Shown here in pieces: positions 1 to 9,078 of a stretch of 64,000 nt of DNA. Under the pieces are notes generated by a model, which was not told the DNA's origin, did not search any database, and saw only the letters and a program-made list of their open reading frames with translations. Numbering within the stretch: the first letter of the stretch is position 1; each line of letters opens with the position of its first letter. Source of the DNA: Reichenbachiella agarivorans (GTDB lineage Bacteria > Bacteroidota > Bacteroidia > Cytophagales > Cyclobacteriaceae); contig NZ_CP106679.1 in assembly GCF_025502585.1 (NCBI RefSeq), positions 1,283,001-1,347,000 of the forward strand, given 5' to 3'. A program made the position numbers and the translations under genes.

Positions 1-2
1 CA

Positions 3-863
3 AAGCCAACCGAATCACCACGTAAAAAAACTCCCAAAAAAGTAGTCGAGCATGTTGCCAAAGAAGAGCGGAAAGAAAATGATGAGGACATGGTAGCCAT
101 AGAGATGGACTATGTCGCAGACTATGCCACACCAGAGCAACAAGATACCCAAGAGAATGTAGTCACAGAAATAGAGTCCACCACAGAGCTGAATGAGAGC
201 TATGCCTCTGGCAGTGCTCTTAGATCTGCTCCTAGCGCAAAGATGAAAAAGTCTAGTGCAAAGCTAGAAAGGAGCAGTATCTCAGACCCTAAAATGGTCA
301 AGGGTCTGGTGGTAGATAGCGAAATGGAGCCCATCGCAGGAGCAACTGTCATCGTCAAACAAACAGGCGAAGCAGCCATCACCGATCTCAACGGGGAGTT
401 TCAGATTCCTGTACATAGTGAGGACGACATGTTGTCGGTGAGTTTCATAGGATTCAACACCCAAGACATCGTCGTAGGAGAGCAGGACAGCATCCGTGCT
501 ACCATGAGTCTGGACATGGCCTCACTAGATGAGGTGGTCGTGGTGGGCTATGGCACAGAGCAGCCAGCTAGCTCCTCAGCTACACCAGATGGTGGCTACC
601 GTGCATTCAAACAATACCTAAAGGACGATCTCGTCTACCCCAGATGGGCCAAAGCACAAAAGATAGAGGGCAAGGTAACACTACGCTTTCGCGTAAAAAC
701 CAATGGAGAATTGGCAGACTTTGAGATCCTAGAGGGACTAGGCTATGGCTGTGACGAGGAGGCCATCCGACTGATAGAGGAAGGCCCAGATTGGACACCC
801 GCCAGAGAAAACGGCAGCCCTAAGGAGTCTGTGGTCAATGTCAAAGTGAGATTCGAATTGTAA
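3..863 (+). CDS. TonB C-terminal protein with carboxypeptidase-regulatory domain (5' partial)
   Basis: The reading frame is open from base 3 and has no stop before the first in-window ATG at 90, so the N-terminus (probably a membrane anchor) lies outside the window. From the ATG: residues 1-65 are low complexity and rich in Glu/Ser/Thr. Residues about 69-150 form a carboxypeptidase-regulatory-like beta sandwich (VKGLVVDSEMEPIAGATV) ending in LDEVVVVGYGT, the sequence that normally precedes the plug of SusC-type receptors. Residues about 165-257 are a TonB C-terminal domain (YPRWAKAQKIEGKVTLRFRV, then WTPARENG). TonB domains transmit inner-membrane energy to outer-membrane receptors. Joining a receptor-like N-terminal domain to a TonB domain is unusual in textbook TonB but occurs in Bacteroidetes. 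The exact partner is unknown. Confidence 0.85.
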   Translation, partial: KPTESPRKKTPKKVVEHVAKEERKENDEDMVAIEMDYVADYATPEQQDTQENVVTEIESTTELNESYASGSALRSAPSAKMKKSSAKLERSSISDPKMVKGLVVDSEMEPIAGATVIVKQTGEAAITDLNGEFQIPVHSEDDMLSVSFIGFNTQDIVVGEQDSIRATMSLDMASLDEVVVVGYGTEQPASSSATPDGGYRAFKQYLKDDLVYPRWAKAQKIEGKVTLRFRVKTNGELADFEILEGLGYGCDEEAIRLIEEGPDWTPARENGSPKESVVNVKVRFEL

Positions 864-959
864 TCAGGTGCAGACAAAATAGCTGTCTTCCAATGGAATA
901 GCTCGATAAATTGATTATTTTAGGTAACGAAATTTATTTTGTCACCTAGCCAACCAACC

Positions 960-3900
960 ATGAAATATTCCCTCACTGCCCTACTATGGCTCAGCTGCTG
1001 GAGCCTATCTGCACAAGTCAATGATGATTTTTCGGATGGAGATTTTACTGCTAGTCCTGTTTGGAGTGGTGATGTCTCACAGTTTGAAATCGAAGGAAAT
1101 CAACTCAACTCAAATGGACCAAGTGCCTCTGCTGTTCTCCATTTGTCAACAGCCAATGACATCATGGATTATGCGCGATGGGAGTTTTTGGTTGAATTAA
1201 AGTTTGCCCCATCTGGAACCAACAAAGCTCGTATTTACCTTGTGTCCAATAGACAAAATCTTGAAGGAGATCTCAATGGGTACTTTATTGAAATAGGACA
1301 GAGCAATGAAGATTACATCAATTTTTATAGGCAAGACGGTTCATCGTCAACCCTGCTCTTTACAAGTTCGACTTTCTATTCTGGAAATGTACTGGTGAGA
1401 ATACAGATCACCAGATCAGCCTACGGTGTTTGGTCGATTGCTGCAGATCCTTTAGGTGGATCAACCTTTGATTCAGAGGGTGTACGGTTTGTAGACAATA
1501 CTTATACTGCTACCTCCTATTTCGGAGTGGTTGCTTTTCATACCTCCACCAATAAATCCAACTTTTACTTTGACGACATCCACGTCACGACATACGAACC
1601 CAGTGCAGGTGAGACAGGACCAATTATTGATTCGTTGGTGGTGAGCAGTGCCAATCTTCTGGAACTGTACTTTGCACAAAACTTTGATGTGATGTCAGTC
1701 ACTGATCCAGACAATTACAAAGTCGGCGGAGTAAGCCCTATCTCTGTTTTCGTAGATAGCGAAACAACGAAAATGGTGAATCTGATCTTTCAATCTGATT
1801 TTGATCCCAACAAAACCCTCAAACTAGAAGTCAATGGCGTCAAAGATGAAAGTGGCAGTCCCTTTCCCCGTCACTCATTGGCGTTTTTATATGACACATC
1901 CCCGCCCAAAATAGATCACCTTGAAGTACTGAGTTCGACTTCCATTAAAATCAAGTTCAAAGAAAGAGTTGAAAGGCAATCCGCAGAGACACGACAAAAC
2001 TACGAGTATGATGATGTGTACCCTATGTATGTGGAACTAATAGGAGACTCGGTGGTTGTTTTGGAATTTCGAGATGCATTCGTGCCTGAGACACTCTTTG
2101 ATCTCTACATTGATGAGGTAGAAGATTGGTACGGCAATGCTATTCAAACCCGAATCAAGACTCCTTTTGTTTATGATATTTTGCCTCCCAGATTGGACAG
2201 TGCCTTTGTAAAATCACCGCAAGAAATAGTTCTGCTATTCCATGAAAGGCTGAATGAATCCATATCGCAAGAAACGAACCGTTTTCTTTTGGATGGAATG
2301 AATCCAAGTATTATACAACTCGAAACAGAGTTTGGAAAAAAATTGACACTGAATTTTGCAGTGGATATCCCAGTGCAAGCACATTTATCTCTGCACATTT
2401 CAGAGGTCATGGATATGCTAGGAAATAAAACGGAAGATCAAACGATTAACATCGACAGTGACCTTTTCCGAGTAGGAGAGCTCGTTGTATTGAATCATAG
2501 ACAGTTGAAATTAGTATTTAACAATGTGCCTAGTACAACAGGCAGTCAACTGTCAAACTATCTTTTGACCCATGGCAATATTGAATCCGTAGCTGTTGAT
2601 GGTAGGGAGGTGTGCCTGACTTTTGCTGAGAGTCTGATCCTTGGAGAAAGCTATGAACTGAACATGACGGGTGTAGCAGATACCGATGGCCGAAATCTAG
2701 TAACACAGACAATCCATTTTGATTTTGATCCTCAGTTTGTAGCAGCGAGAATCATCGGTATGAAGGAAATAGAAATGACTTTCTCCACAAGTTTTGACAT
2801 CAACGGCTTGATCAATGCCACTTGGTTTGCCTTAGCCAATGGCAATCAAGCCTCAAGCGCAATTGTCAGTAGCAAAGATTCAAAAATCATTCGGTTGATA
2901 TTTGCGGATAATTTTCTCGATGATCAAACCTATACCCTCTCCTGGCAAACATTATACAACGAACATGGCAATGCCGTTTCTGGATTTACAACACAGGTGA
3001 TTCGAGATCAGACCGTCCCCAGCCTGACGAATCTTACCGTACTCAAGAGCAATCAATTGCAGCTTCATTTTTCCGAGCCGCTGCTAGAGTCATCAGCGGA
3101 ATTTACTGGCAACTACCAAGTAGATCCAGGGATTGGTTTTCCTCATACTGCCCTATACAATGCTTCGGATAGTACGGTACTTTTGACTTTTGGGCAAGTG
3201 TTTCAGGAGGAAACAGAATATGCACTGCAATTATCCGAGTTGAAAGACCTGTCCTACAACCAAATCCTGCCAGTTGCGATTCCATTTCAATACTTCCTAC
3301 CATATCAGCCTGCGTTTGGGGAGTTAATCATTTCGGAGATCATGTCCTCGCCTACAGAAGGTCAAGTAGAATTTGTCGAATTGTACAATGCCTCCGACCA
3401 TACGATTGAGCTGACAGGGTTGACTTGGCATGACGGGAGTGATCAGACTGTATTTACTACAGGAACCATTGAACCCAATGCCTATATTCTTTTGGCCGCT
3501 AGTGCGACCAATTTTTCTACCTCCAATCTAGGAAAGCTCGCAAAATGGCTGACACTCAACAACAGTGGAGAAACCTTGTCAATCTATGCTGGGGAATTAC
3601 TGGTTTTTTCCACAAATTATACAGACGATTGGTATGGCACAGCAGAACATCTGGGCATGAGTTTGGAAATGGTGGATTTGTCCAATTTTTGTGGAGAGGA
3701 AAGAAACTGGACCGCATCCCAAGTCGTCGGTGGGACTCCTGGAACCCCCAATTCTCAGTCCAAAACTAATCCAGACAATTTTGGCCCCAAGATTACCCAA
3801 AGCGTATTGGACGGAGCGGATCAAATATTGATTCAGTTCAACGAAAAGCTGTATCCTGACTATAACTTGCTCGACAACATCAAGATCGAACCTCATGTCA

Positions 3901-4916
3901 TCTTGGAGTCGGTTGATTTGATTCTGCCCCAGAGCCAAATGATACAGGTATCACTTTTGGAAGGTTTGAATGTGAAGGAAACTTATACAATGACCTTGGA
4001 GCACCTCAAGGACTGTGTAGGAAATGTCATTTCGAATGAGCAAAATTATGACAAAATTTCCATCCCTGAACCTGCAGATAGTTTGGACTTGCTCATCAAT
4101 GAGATTCTATTCAATCCCAAAACAGGAGGCGTAGACTTTGTGGAGATTTACAATCACTCCGACAAGGTCATCGATCTGCAAAACTGGCATCTAGCGAGTG
4201 TAAAACCCAGCGAAACCATCAGCAAAATGATCCATACGGATCACCTCCTGATTCAACCCGAACATTACATGGTTTTTACTTCCGATCCAGAATTGTTGAA
4301 AGCCAACTACCCAATCAGTGATGAGACTACCTTCGTCAATCTCCCAAGTTTTCCTTCTTACAATGATGATGAGGGAATAGTCGTTCTGATGAATCCAAAT
4401 GACCAAACCATTGACTATTTCGAGTATTTTGAGGATTACCACTCCAGTTTGCTGGATGATGAAGAGGGTGTTAGTCTGGAGCGAATATCCTTTGACTCGC
4501 CGACCAATGATCCCAATAGTTGGTTTTCAGCAGCCAGTACGAGCTACTATGCTACGCCTGGCTTGGTCAATTCTCAGTTTGTCGGATACTCTGATACTCA
4601 GAGCATGTTGTCGATAGAGCCCAAAGTGTTCATCCCCGACGGATCTGGTCAGGATGATTTTACTACCATCAGCTATCAACTGGATCAACCAGGCGGATTT
4701 GCCAATCTCTATGTTTTTGATACGAGAGGGAGAATCATCAAAGCGTTGGCTCAAAATCAACTGTTGTCAACATCTGGATTCATGACATGGGATGGGTCAA
4801 CAGATCAGGGCAATCTCGCACCCGTTGGATACTACATCGTTTTTGCGGAGATTTACGATACGAAAGGCAACAAAAAAATGATCAAAGAAACCGTCGTATT
4901 GGGAAGCAGACTATGA
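960..4916 (+). CDS. Secreted lamin-tail / Ig-like repeat protein with FlgD-like C-terminal domain
   Basis: About 1318 residues. I place the start at ATG 960 because it gives a clean signal peptide (MKYSLTALLWLS...LSAQ); a TTG at 939 would only add seven residues before it. After an N-terminal beta-rich region come at least four SbsA-like Ig units, each opening with a D-x-x-x-P motif (DTSPPKI, DILPPRL, DQTVPSL, FGPKI). Two lamin-tail domains follow: about 784-930 (ELIISEIMSSPTEGQVEFVELYN) and about 1041-1205 (LLINEILFNPKTGGVDFVEIYN). The last 100 residues resemble the FlgD-like/gliding-associated C-terminal domain (DGSGQDDFTTISY, TWDGSTDQGNLAPVGYYIV), which in Bacteroidetes is typical of proteins exported by type IX secretion. 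A surface or extracellular location is inferred; no enzymatic motif is visible. Confidence 0.85.
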   Translation: MKYSLTALLWLSCWSLSAQVNDDFSDGDFTASPVWSGDVSQFEIEGNQLNSNGPSASAVLHLSTANDIMDYARWEFLVELKFAPSGTNKARIYLVSNRQNLEGDLNGYFIEIGQSNEDYINFYRQDGSSSTLLFTSSTFYSGNVLVRIQITRSAYGVWSIAADPLGGSTFDSEGVRFVDNTYTATSYFGVVAFHTSTNKSNFYFDDIHVTTYEPSAGETGPIIDSLVVSSANLLELYFAQNFDVMSVTDPDNYKVGGVSPISVFVDSETTKMVNLIFQSDFDPNKTLKLEVNGVKDESGSPFPRHSLAFLYDTSPPKIDHLEVLSSTSIKIKFKERVERQSAETRQNYEYDDVYPMYVELIGDSVVVLEFRDAFVPETLFDLYIDEVEDWYGNAIQTRIKTPFVYDILPPRLDSAFVKSPQEIVLLFHERLNESISQETNRFLLDGMNPSIIQLETEFGKKLTLNFAVDIPVQAHLSLHISEVMDMLGNKTEDQTINIDSDLFRVGELVVLNHRQLKLVFNNVPSTTGSQLSNYLLTHGNIESVAVDGREVCLTFAESLILGESYELNMTGVADTDGRNLVTQTIHFDFDPQFVAARIIGMKEIEMTFSTSFDINGLINATWFALANGNQASSAIVSSKDSKIIRLIFADNFLDDQTYTLSWQTLYNEHGNAVSGFTTQVIRDQTVPSLTNLTVLKSNQLQLHFSEPLLESSAEFTGNYQVDPGIGFPHTALYNASDSTVLLTFGQVFQEETEYALQLSELKDLSYNQILPVAIPFQYFLPYQPAFGELIISEIMSSPTEGQVEFVELYNASDHTIELTGLTWHDGSDQTVFTTGTIEPNAYILLAASATNFSTSNLGKLAKWLTLNNSGETLSIYAGELLVFSTNYTDDWYGTAEHLGMSLEMVDLSNFCGEERNWTASQVVGGTPGTPNSQSKTNPDNFGPKITQSVLDGADQILIQFNEKLYPDYNLLDNIKIEPHVILESVDLILPQSQMIQVSLLEGLNVKETYTMTLEHLKDCVGNVISNEQNYDKISIPEPADSLDLLINEILFNPKTGGVDFVEIYNHSDKVIDLQNWHLASVKPSETISKMIHTDHLLIQPEHYMVFTSDPELLKANYPISDETTFVNLPSFPSYNDDEGIVVLMNPNDQTIDYFEYFEDYHSSLLDDEEGVSLERISFDSPTNDPNSWFSAASTSYYATPGLVNSQFVGYSDTQSMLSIEPKVFIPDGSGQDDFTTISYQLDQPGGFANLYVFDTRGRIIKALAQNQLLSTSGFMTWDGSTDQGNLAPVGYYIVFAEIYDTKGNKKMIKETVVLGSRL

Positions 4917-5356
4917 ATGAAAAATTAGAGATTAAAACGTTTGATCAACTCAGTACCAAAGAACTGTATCAATTCCTCAAACTGCGAGTAGATGTCTTCG
5001 TCGTGGAGCAAAACTGCCCCTATCCCGAACTCAGCGACAAGGACGAAAAATCGCTGCACTACATGCTCTATGATGGACAAGAGTTGGCAGCCTACTTGCG
5101 CACCTACCAACGGGAAAAAGGCGTCTATGCCATCGGGAGAATCGTGACCGATCATCGATACCGAGGCAAAGGACTCGCTGGTAAACTGATTCATGAGGCA
5201 ATAGCCAAAATACAATCAACAGAAGGAGCAAAAGAGATTTATGTCCAAGGCCAATCTCCTCTGGTAGATTATTACCGCTCTTTTGGACTGGAAGTGTGCT
5301 CGCAGGAATACTTGGAAGACAACATCCCCCATACTGATTTGAATCTTAAATTTTAA
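4913..5356 (+). CDS. GNAT-family N-acetyltransferase, ElaA-like
   Basis: 147 residues from the ATG at 4913, which overlaps the upstream stop by four bases (ATGA) and suggests translational coupling. The acetyl-CoA binding signature is visible around residues 75-92 (GRIVTDHRYRGKGLAGKLI, the R-x-x-G-x-G/A turn). The opening LSTKELYQFLKLRVDVFVVEQ and CPYPELSDKD match the ElaA branch of the superfamily, small cytoplasmic acetyltransferases of unknown substrate. Its length is normal for ElaA (about 150). A longer in-frame ORF begins at 4787 but lies inside the upstream gene and is not needed. Confidence 0.88.
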   Translation: MNEKLEIKTFDQLSTKELYQFLKLRVDVFVVEQNCPYPELSDKDEKSLHYMLYDGQELAAYLRTYQREKGVYAIGRIVTDHRYRGKGLAGKLIHEAIAKIQSTEGAKEIYVQGQSPLVDYYRSFGLEVCSQEYLEDNIPHTDLNLKF

Positions 5357-5360
5357 ACTG

Positions 5361-5690
5361 ATGGCATACAACGAAGAAACTGCCGCTCGGATCAGACAAC
5401 ATCTCCAAGCCTATGGAGATGCCATTACCGAAAAAAAGATGTTTGGTGGACTGTGTTTCCTCTACCATGGCAAGATGAGTGTAGGAATTGTCAAAGAAGA
5501 ACTCTGCGTCAGAGTGCTCGCACCCAAAGATCAGCAAGAACTCCACAAAGCTCATGTCCGACCGATGGATTTTACTGGTAAACCCATGAAGGAAATGATT
5601 TTCGTCGAGCCAGCAGGTTTCCAATCCGAAGCAGCTCTGGGATATTATATACTTCTGGGAATAGAACATGCCGAGAGCAAGCTAGGCTGA
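5361..5690 (+). CDS. TfoX/Sxy N-terminal domain family protein
   Basis: 109 residues, four bases after the acetyltransferase stop and on the same strand, so probably co-transcribed. The sequence follows the TfoX N-terminal domain: RIRQHLQAYGDAITEKKMFGGLCFLYHGKMSVGIVKEELCVRV, then a C-terminal amphipathic helix. In gamma-proteobacteria the full TfoX/Sxy protein activates competence genes. Stand-alone N-terminal domains like this one are common in Bacteroidetes, and their role is not established. There is no C-terminal TfoX domain, so a competence role should not be assumed. Confidence 0.85.
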   Translation: MAYNEETAARIRQHLQAYGDAITEKKMFGGLCFLYHGKMSVGIVKEELCVRVLAPKDQQELHKAHVRPMDFTGKPMKEMIFVEPAGFQSEAALGYYILLGIEHAESKLG

Positions 5691-5781
5691 CATTACTCCA
5701 CTCGTAGAAAAATGACTATAGAGTGTTTTTATACTCATCACAGATGTCTCATGACTCAATACACAGAGCGCAATACGGTCC

Positions 5782-6882
5782 TCATACTTTCCCCACGCTG
5801 ACTTTTTTCCAGAGCTCTGCTTTCTTCCTAAAAGCTAAAAAGTGCTCATAGATTTTTTTACTCTGTGGATCGCTGCTAATCAACTCAGACATGACTTCTT
5901 CTGATGCTTTTCGCAGGGTGTCCAATATTTCTGAAGAAAAGGCGCGAATATCGACTTTCTCATCAATCATTTTTTGTAGATAAATGGCGTTTTTAGCATC
6001 GAATTCAGAGAGCATCCATTGATTGAGGCGCAGGTTGGCCGAAATCAAGATCTCTTGCAAATCCAATGGTAACTCCTTGAACTTGTCTTTGTTCATTGCC
6101 ATCTCTAGCACAGTACCTGGCTCATGCCATCCCGGAAAATAATAATGCTTCGCAACTCGGTGAAACCCCATCATGTAATCGTGATAGGGTCCAATCCATT
6201 CGGTAGCGTCAATCACTCCACGCTCAAGGTTGGTAAATAGCTCTGCACCTGCGACAAGTACCGAGTTGCCACCGACCTTATTGATGACCTTGCCACCCAA
6301 TCCCGGCATACGGATTTTTAATCCTTTAAAATCTTCGATGGTGTTGATTTCTTTGTTGTACCAACCGCCTGCCTGCTGTCCTGTGTTGCCTCCAGGGAGC
6401 GGTATCAGGTTGAAGGGTTCATAGATTTCTTCCCACAGTTTTAGGCCTCCCGCATTGAGTATCCACGTATTCATTTGCTGCGCAGAGACTCCAAAAGGAA
6501 CGGAAGAAAACAAAGTAGCCGCAGGAATCTTTCCCGTCCAGTAATAACCAGACCCGCTCATCATTTCGATCGCACCATGACTTACCGCATCAAAACATTC
6601 TAGTGACGGAATCAGTTCTCCTCCTCCATATACCTCAATTTTCAACCGACCGCCACTCATCTGTTCGACCCATTTGGCCATGAGTTTGCAACCTTCCCCC
6701 AATACCGGAAAGTTGGGCGGCCAAGTGGTGACCATTTTCCATTGGTAGTTTTTGTTAAAATTGATGTTGGGGGTTTCGATGGCAGTCTTTTCATGACTAC
6801 ACGCCGACAAAGCACCCGTGACCCCAGCCGCCAACGCCAAGCCCCCTACCTTGATGAACTTTCTTCTATTTTGATCCGACAT
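5782..6882 (-). CDS. TRAP-type substrate-binding protein, TakP-like, Tat signal
   Basis: 366 residues from the ATG at 6882; a TTG three codons upstream also opens the frame. The N-terminus has a twin-arginine signal (NRRKFIKVGGLALAAGVTGALSAC) with a possible lipobox Cys. The mature part is colinear with the DctP/TakP family: GGELIPSLECFDAVSHGAIE, the PGGNTGQQAGGWYNKEINT segment, GLKIRMPGLGGKV, and the substrate-loop-like ERGVIDATEWIGPYHD. TakP relatives bind alpha-keto or other small carboxylic acids in the periplasm for a TRAP transporter. No DctQ or DctM membrane gene is present nearby. The adjacent upstream gene on the same strand is instead a sodium:solute symporter, so its transport partner is uncertain. 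Confidence 0.88.
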   Translation of the reverse strand: MSDQNRRKFIKVGGLALAAGVTGALSACSHEKTAIETPNINFNKNYQWKMVTTWPPNFPVLGEGCKLMAKWVEQMSGGRLKIEVYGGGELIPSLECFDAVSHGAIEMMSGSGYYWTGKIPAATLFSSVPFGVSAQQMNTWILNAGGLKLWEEIYEPFNLIPLPGGNTGQQAGGWYNKEINTIEDFKGLKIRMPGLGGKVINKVGGNSVLVAGAELFTNLERGVIDATEWIGPYHDYMMGFHRVAKHYYFPGWHEPGTVLEMAMNKDKFKELPLDLQEILISANLRLNQWMLSEFDAKNAIYLQKMIDEKVDIRAFSSEILDTLRKASEEVMSELISSDPQSKKIYEHFLAFRKKAELWKKVSVGKV

Positions 6883-6954
6883 ATCATGCAATATTATGGA
6901 GGAGCCAAATTAAGGGAATTAACTCGTTTTCTGAATAGGGAGTCCATGATTCAT

Positions 6955-8334
6955 TTAGCGCCTGCGCATCGCAAAATACACCAAAAATCCTGTAAGGATA
7001 CCGGGCATCATTTCGTAGACGATCGAGGACCAGCCTAGAAAATTCCAACCCAGTGTCACTACTGCTGCAGAAATCATCATCGCCAAGGTCGTATTGGCAT
7101 CTACTTTTTTGTGCAGCATCCTCAGCGTGATCACTGGTCCAAATACTGTCCCCAACACCGCCCAAGCATAAATCACTATCTCAAACACACTTTTGTTTCC
7201 TAAAAGGGAAATCCCTACCGCAAACAAAGTGATCAAAATCGTGAAAATCTTGCTCACGCGGTAGTTGTGCTTGAATTGTGGAAAAATGTCATTGGAGAGA
7301 GACGAAGTGCAACTGATGATCAATGAATCGGCTGTGGATATCGTAGCAGCAAATATCCCTGCCAGCATCACACCAACTAGATAATCAGGCAACAAATGCA
7401 TTGACATGAGCGGCAAGGCCAACTCTGGATCAAAACTTCCCTTGTCTGACAACACGATTCTGGACAGCAAACCTACTCCGATCGCCAAAGCATAAAAGCC
7501 CGTAAACCAGCTGTAATAATACACCCTGACTTTTCGGATGTTTTTGGGATGATCTAAAGTCATGTATCTGACCATGATATGTGGCTGACCCACTACTCCA
7601 AATCCTGCAAAGAGCCAACCAACGGCAATGAGTATGGAAGCTGACAAGGACAGTTCTGGTTTGAACAGACTCATGTATCCAACCTCTACACTTTTCAATC
7701 TGACTAGGGTCTCGTTCAATCCTCCCATATCATCTATCGCATAATACAACAATGTACCCATCGCAATAAACATGACGATTGACTGAGCAGCATCCGTCCA
7801 AATAGAAGCCCTAATCCCTCCCGAAAAACAATAAACTACTACCAAAATCGCGCCTGCTACTATCCCTACAGACTGATCCCAATGGAGTGTAGCTGCCAGA
7901 GCCTTTCCTCCAGCACTGAATTGTGCCGCTGCATAGGTGCTCAAAAACACAAAGCTGATTAACCCACTCAACAAACGAATGCTTTTGATGACTTTGCCAT
8001 CATGATAGGCAATCAGACTCCCAAAACTGAGAATCCCATATTTAGCACTCAAATCGCGGAGCTTGCCATACACCAACATCGATCCCACAAAATCACCAAT
8101 GATCCAGCCCACCATAAGCCAGATGGATTCCAAACCCGCCACATAGGTATAGCCAATCATCCCGATAAACATGTAGCCGCTGTTGTTGGTGGCTACTGCG
8201 GAGAGCGCTACCAACCATGGCTGCACATCTTGACCAGCGAGGAGATAGTCTTTGGTGTTATTTTGTTTGCGAAGAGAGGATGAGACGCCGATACCAGCAA
8301 AAAGAAGCAGCAAAGCTCCAAATACTATAATCAT
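6955..8334 (-). CDS. Sodium:solute symporter (SSS family, PutP-like)
   Basis: 459 residues with about 12-13 hydrophobic segments and no signal peptide, normal for the SSS family. Diagnostic stretches are SAVATNNSGYMFIGMIGYTY near residue 50, YCFSGGIRASIWTDAAQ near 170, GFGVVGQPHIMVRYM near 245 and AGIFAATISTADSLI near 325. GQPHI(M/L)VR(Y/F)M and the ATISTADS sodium-site region are closest to proline-type symporters, but substrates cannot be read from sequence in this family. It lies 72 bases upstream of the TakP-like binding protein on the same strand, so the two may form one transcript and serve a related organic acid or amino acid. Confidence 0.88.
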   Translation of the reverse strand: MIIVFGALLLLFAGIGVSSSLRKQNNTKDYLLAGQDVQPWLVALSAVATNNSGYMFIGMIGYTYVAGLESIWLMVGWIIGDFVGSMLVYGKLRDLSAKYGILSFGSLIAYHDGKVIKSIRLLSGLISFVFLSTYAAAQFSAGGKALAATLHWDQSVGIVAGAILVVVYCFSGGIRASIWTDAAQSIVMFIAMGTLLYYAIDDMGGLNETLVRLKSVEVGYMSLFKPELSLSASILIAVGWLFAGFGVVGQPHIMVRYMTLDHPKNIRKVRVYYYSWFTGFYALAIGVGLLSRIVLSDKGSFDPELALPLMSMHLLPDYLVGVMLAGIFAATISTADSLIISCTSSLSNDIFPQFKHNYRVSKIFTILITLFAVGISLLGNKSVFEIVIYAWAVLGTVFGPVITLRMLHKKVDANTTLAMMISAAVVTLGWNFLGWSSIVYEMMPGILTGFLVYFAMRRR

Positions 8335-8416
8335 AGATATTTCATTGTTGAACTATTCGCAAGTTAATAAAACTATGGCAGAGGGTAATTGTGCCATTCG
8401 CTATAAACCAGCTCCT

Positions 8417-8890
8417 TTAATTCAAGCGATCCAACTCCTGTTGGTAATCATACTGGAGGTCTTCGTGGAGAGACAAGAGAATCTTGCTGATGGCAGCTTT
8501 TTGTCTGAGGTAGATATTGTACAAGGCGAGGTTGTGATTGGGTGATGGGTGTAGCTCCTTCACAGATTGACAAAAATGTAGAAGTAACTCCACTTCAGTT
8601 TCCTTCTTCTTGGAATAGCGAATGTACTTTTTGGTTAGTCTCAGAACCTTACGTACCGTCTTATTCACGTAATAGTAGCTACTGGTATTCATACTCTCGA
8701 AAAGCTCGTCCATCTCTACTTTCACACTATTGATATAGGAGGTTTCATCCTGCTCCTCAAACAAAAGATACGTCAGCAGTTCTTTGCTTTCTTTCTTGAA
8801 TCGGGACAGGTGCAGACAGAGCTCAATCAGTTCCTTTTCTGATTTATCACCCAGTGCCAGCTTGATTTCTCTGAGAGTGGCTGCTTTCAT
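8417..8890 (-). CDS. Uncharacterised helical protein
   Basis: 157 residues with no family I recognise. It is rich in Lys, Glu and Leu and looks all-alpha (KSEKELIELCLHLSRFKKES, KTVRKVLRLTKKYIRYSKKK), with no signal peptide or membrane segment, so it should be cytoplasmic. Start ATG at 8890. Codon pattern and clean reading frame make it a credible gene, and no overlapping plus-strand gene competes. It sits between the symporter and the divergently transcribed DEAD-box helicase; nothing in the context identifies a function. Confidence 0.7.
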   Translation of the reverse strand: MKAATLREIKLALGDKSEKELIELCLHLSRFKKESKELLTYLLFEEQDETSYINSVKVEMDELFESMNTSSYYYVNKTVRKVLRLTKKYIRYSKKKETEVELLLHFCQSVKELHPSPNHNLALYNIYLRQKAAISKILLSLHEDLQYDYQQELDRLN

Positions 8891-9013
8891 TTGTATTAAT
8901 TTATGCGGGCAATTTAGCGTCTATTGGCCGTTTTTATACTCTTTTTACAGTTTTGCTTAACGACACTTTCCAAAAGATAAACATATAAAAGTTCGAATGC
9001 GAAACATTCCACG

Positions 9014-9021
9014 TACCTTTG
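9014..9021 (+). promoter_or_regulatory. Bacteroidetes-type -7 box upstream of the DEAD-box helicase gene
   Basis: TACCTTTG followed by C is an exact match to the Bacteroidetes housekeeping -7 element TAnnTTTG. It is 57 bases upstream of the ATG at 9079, predicting a 5' leader of about 50 bases. The -33 element is poor: a TTCG at 8992-8995 lies at the expected distance. The assignment rests on the -7 match and its position. Confidence 0.55.
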
Positions 9022-9078
9022 CCATCAAATACCGAAATGATGTTTAGCTTATAAATTGTCATTTCATTAACAATTTAT

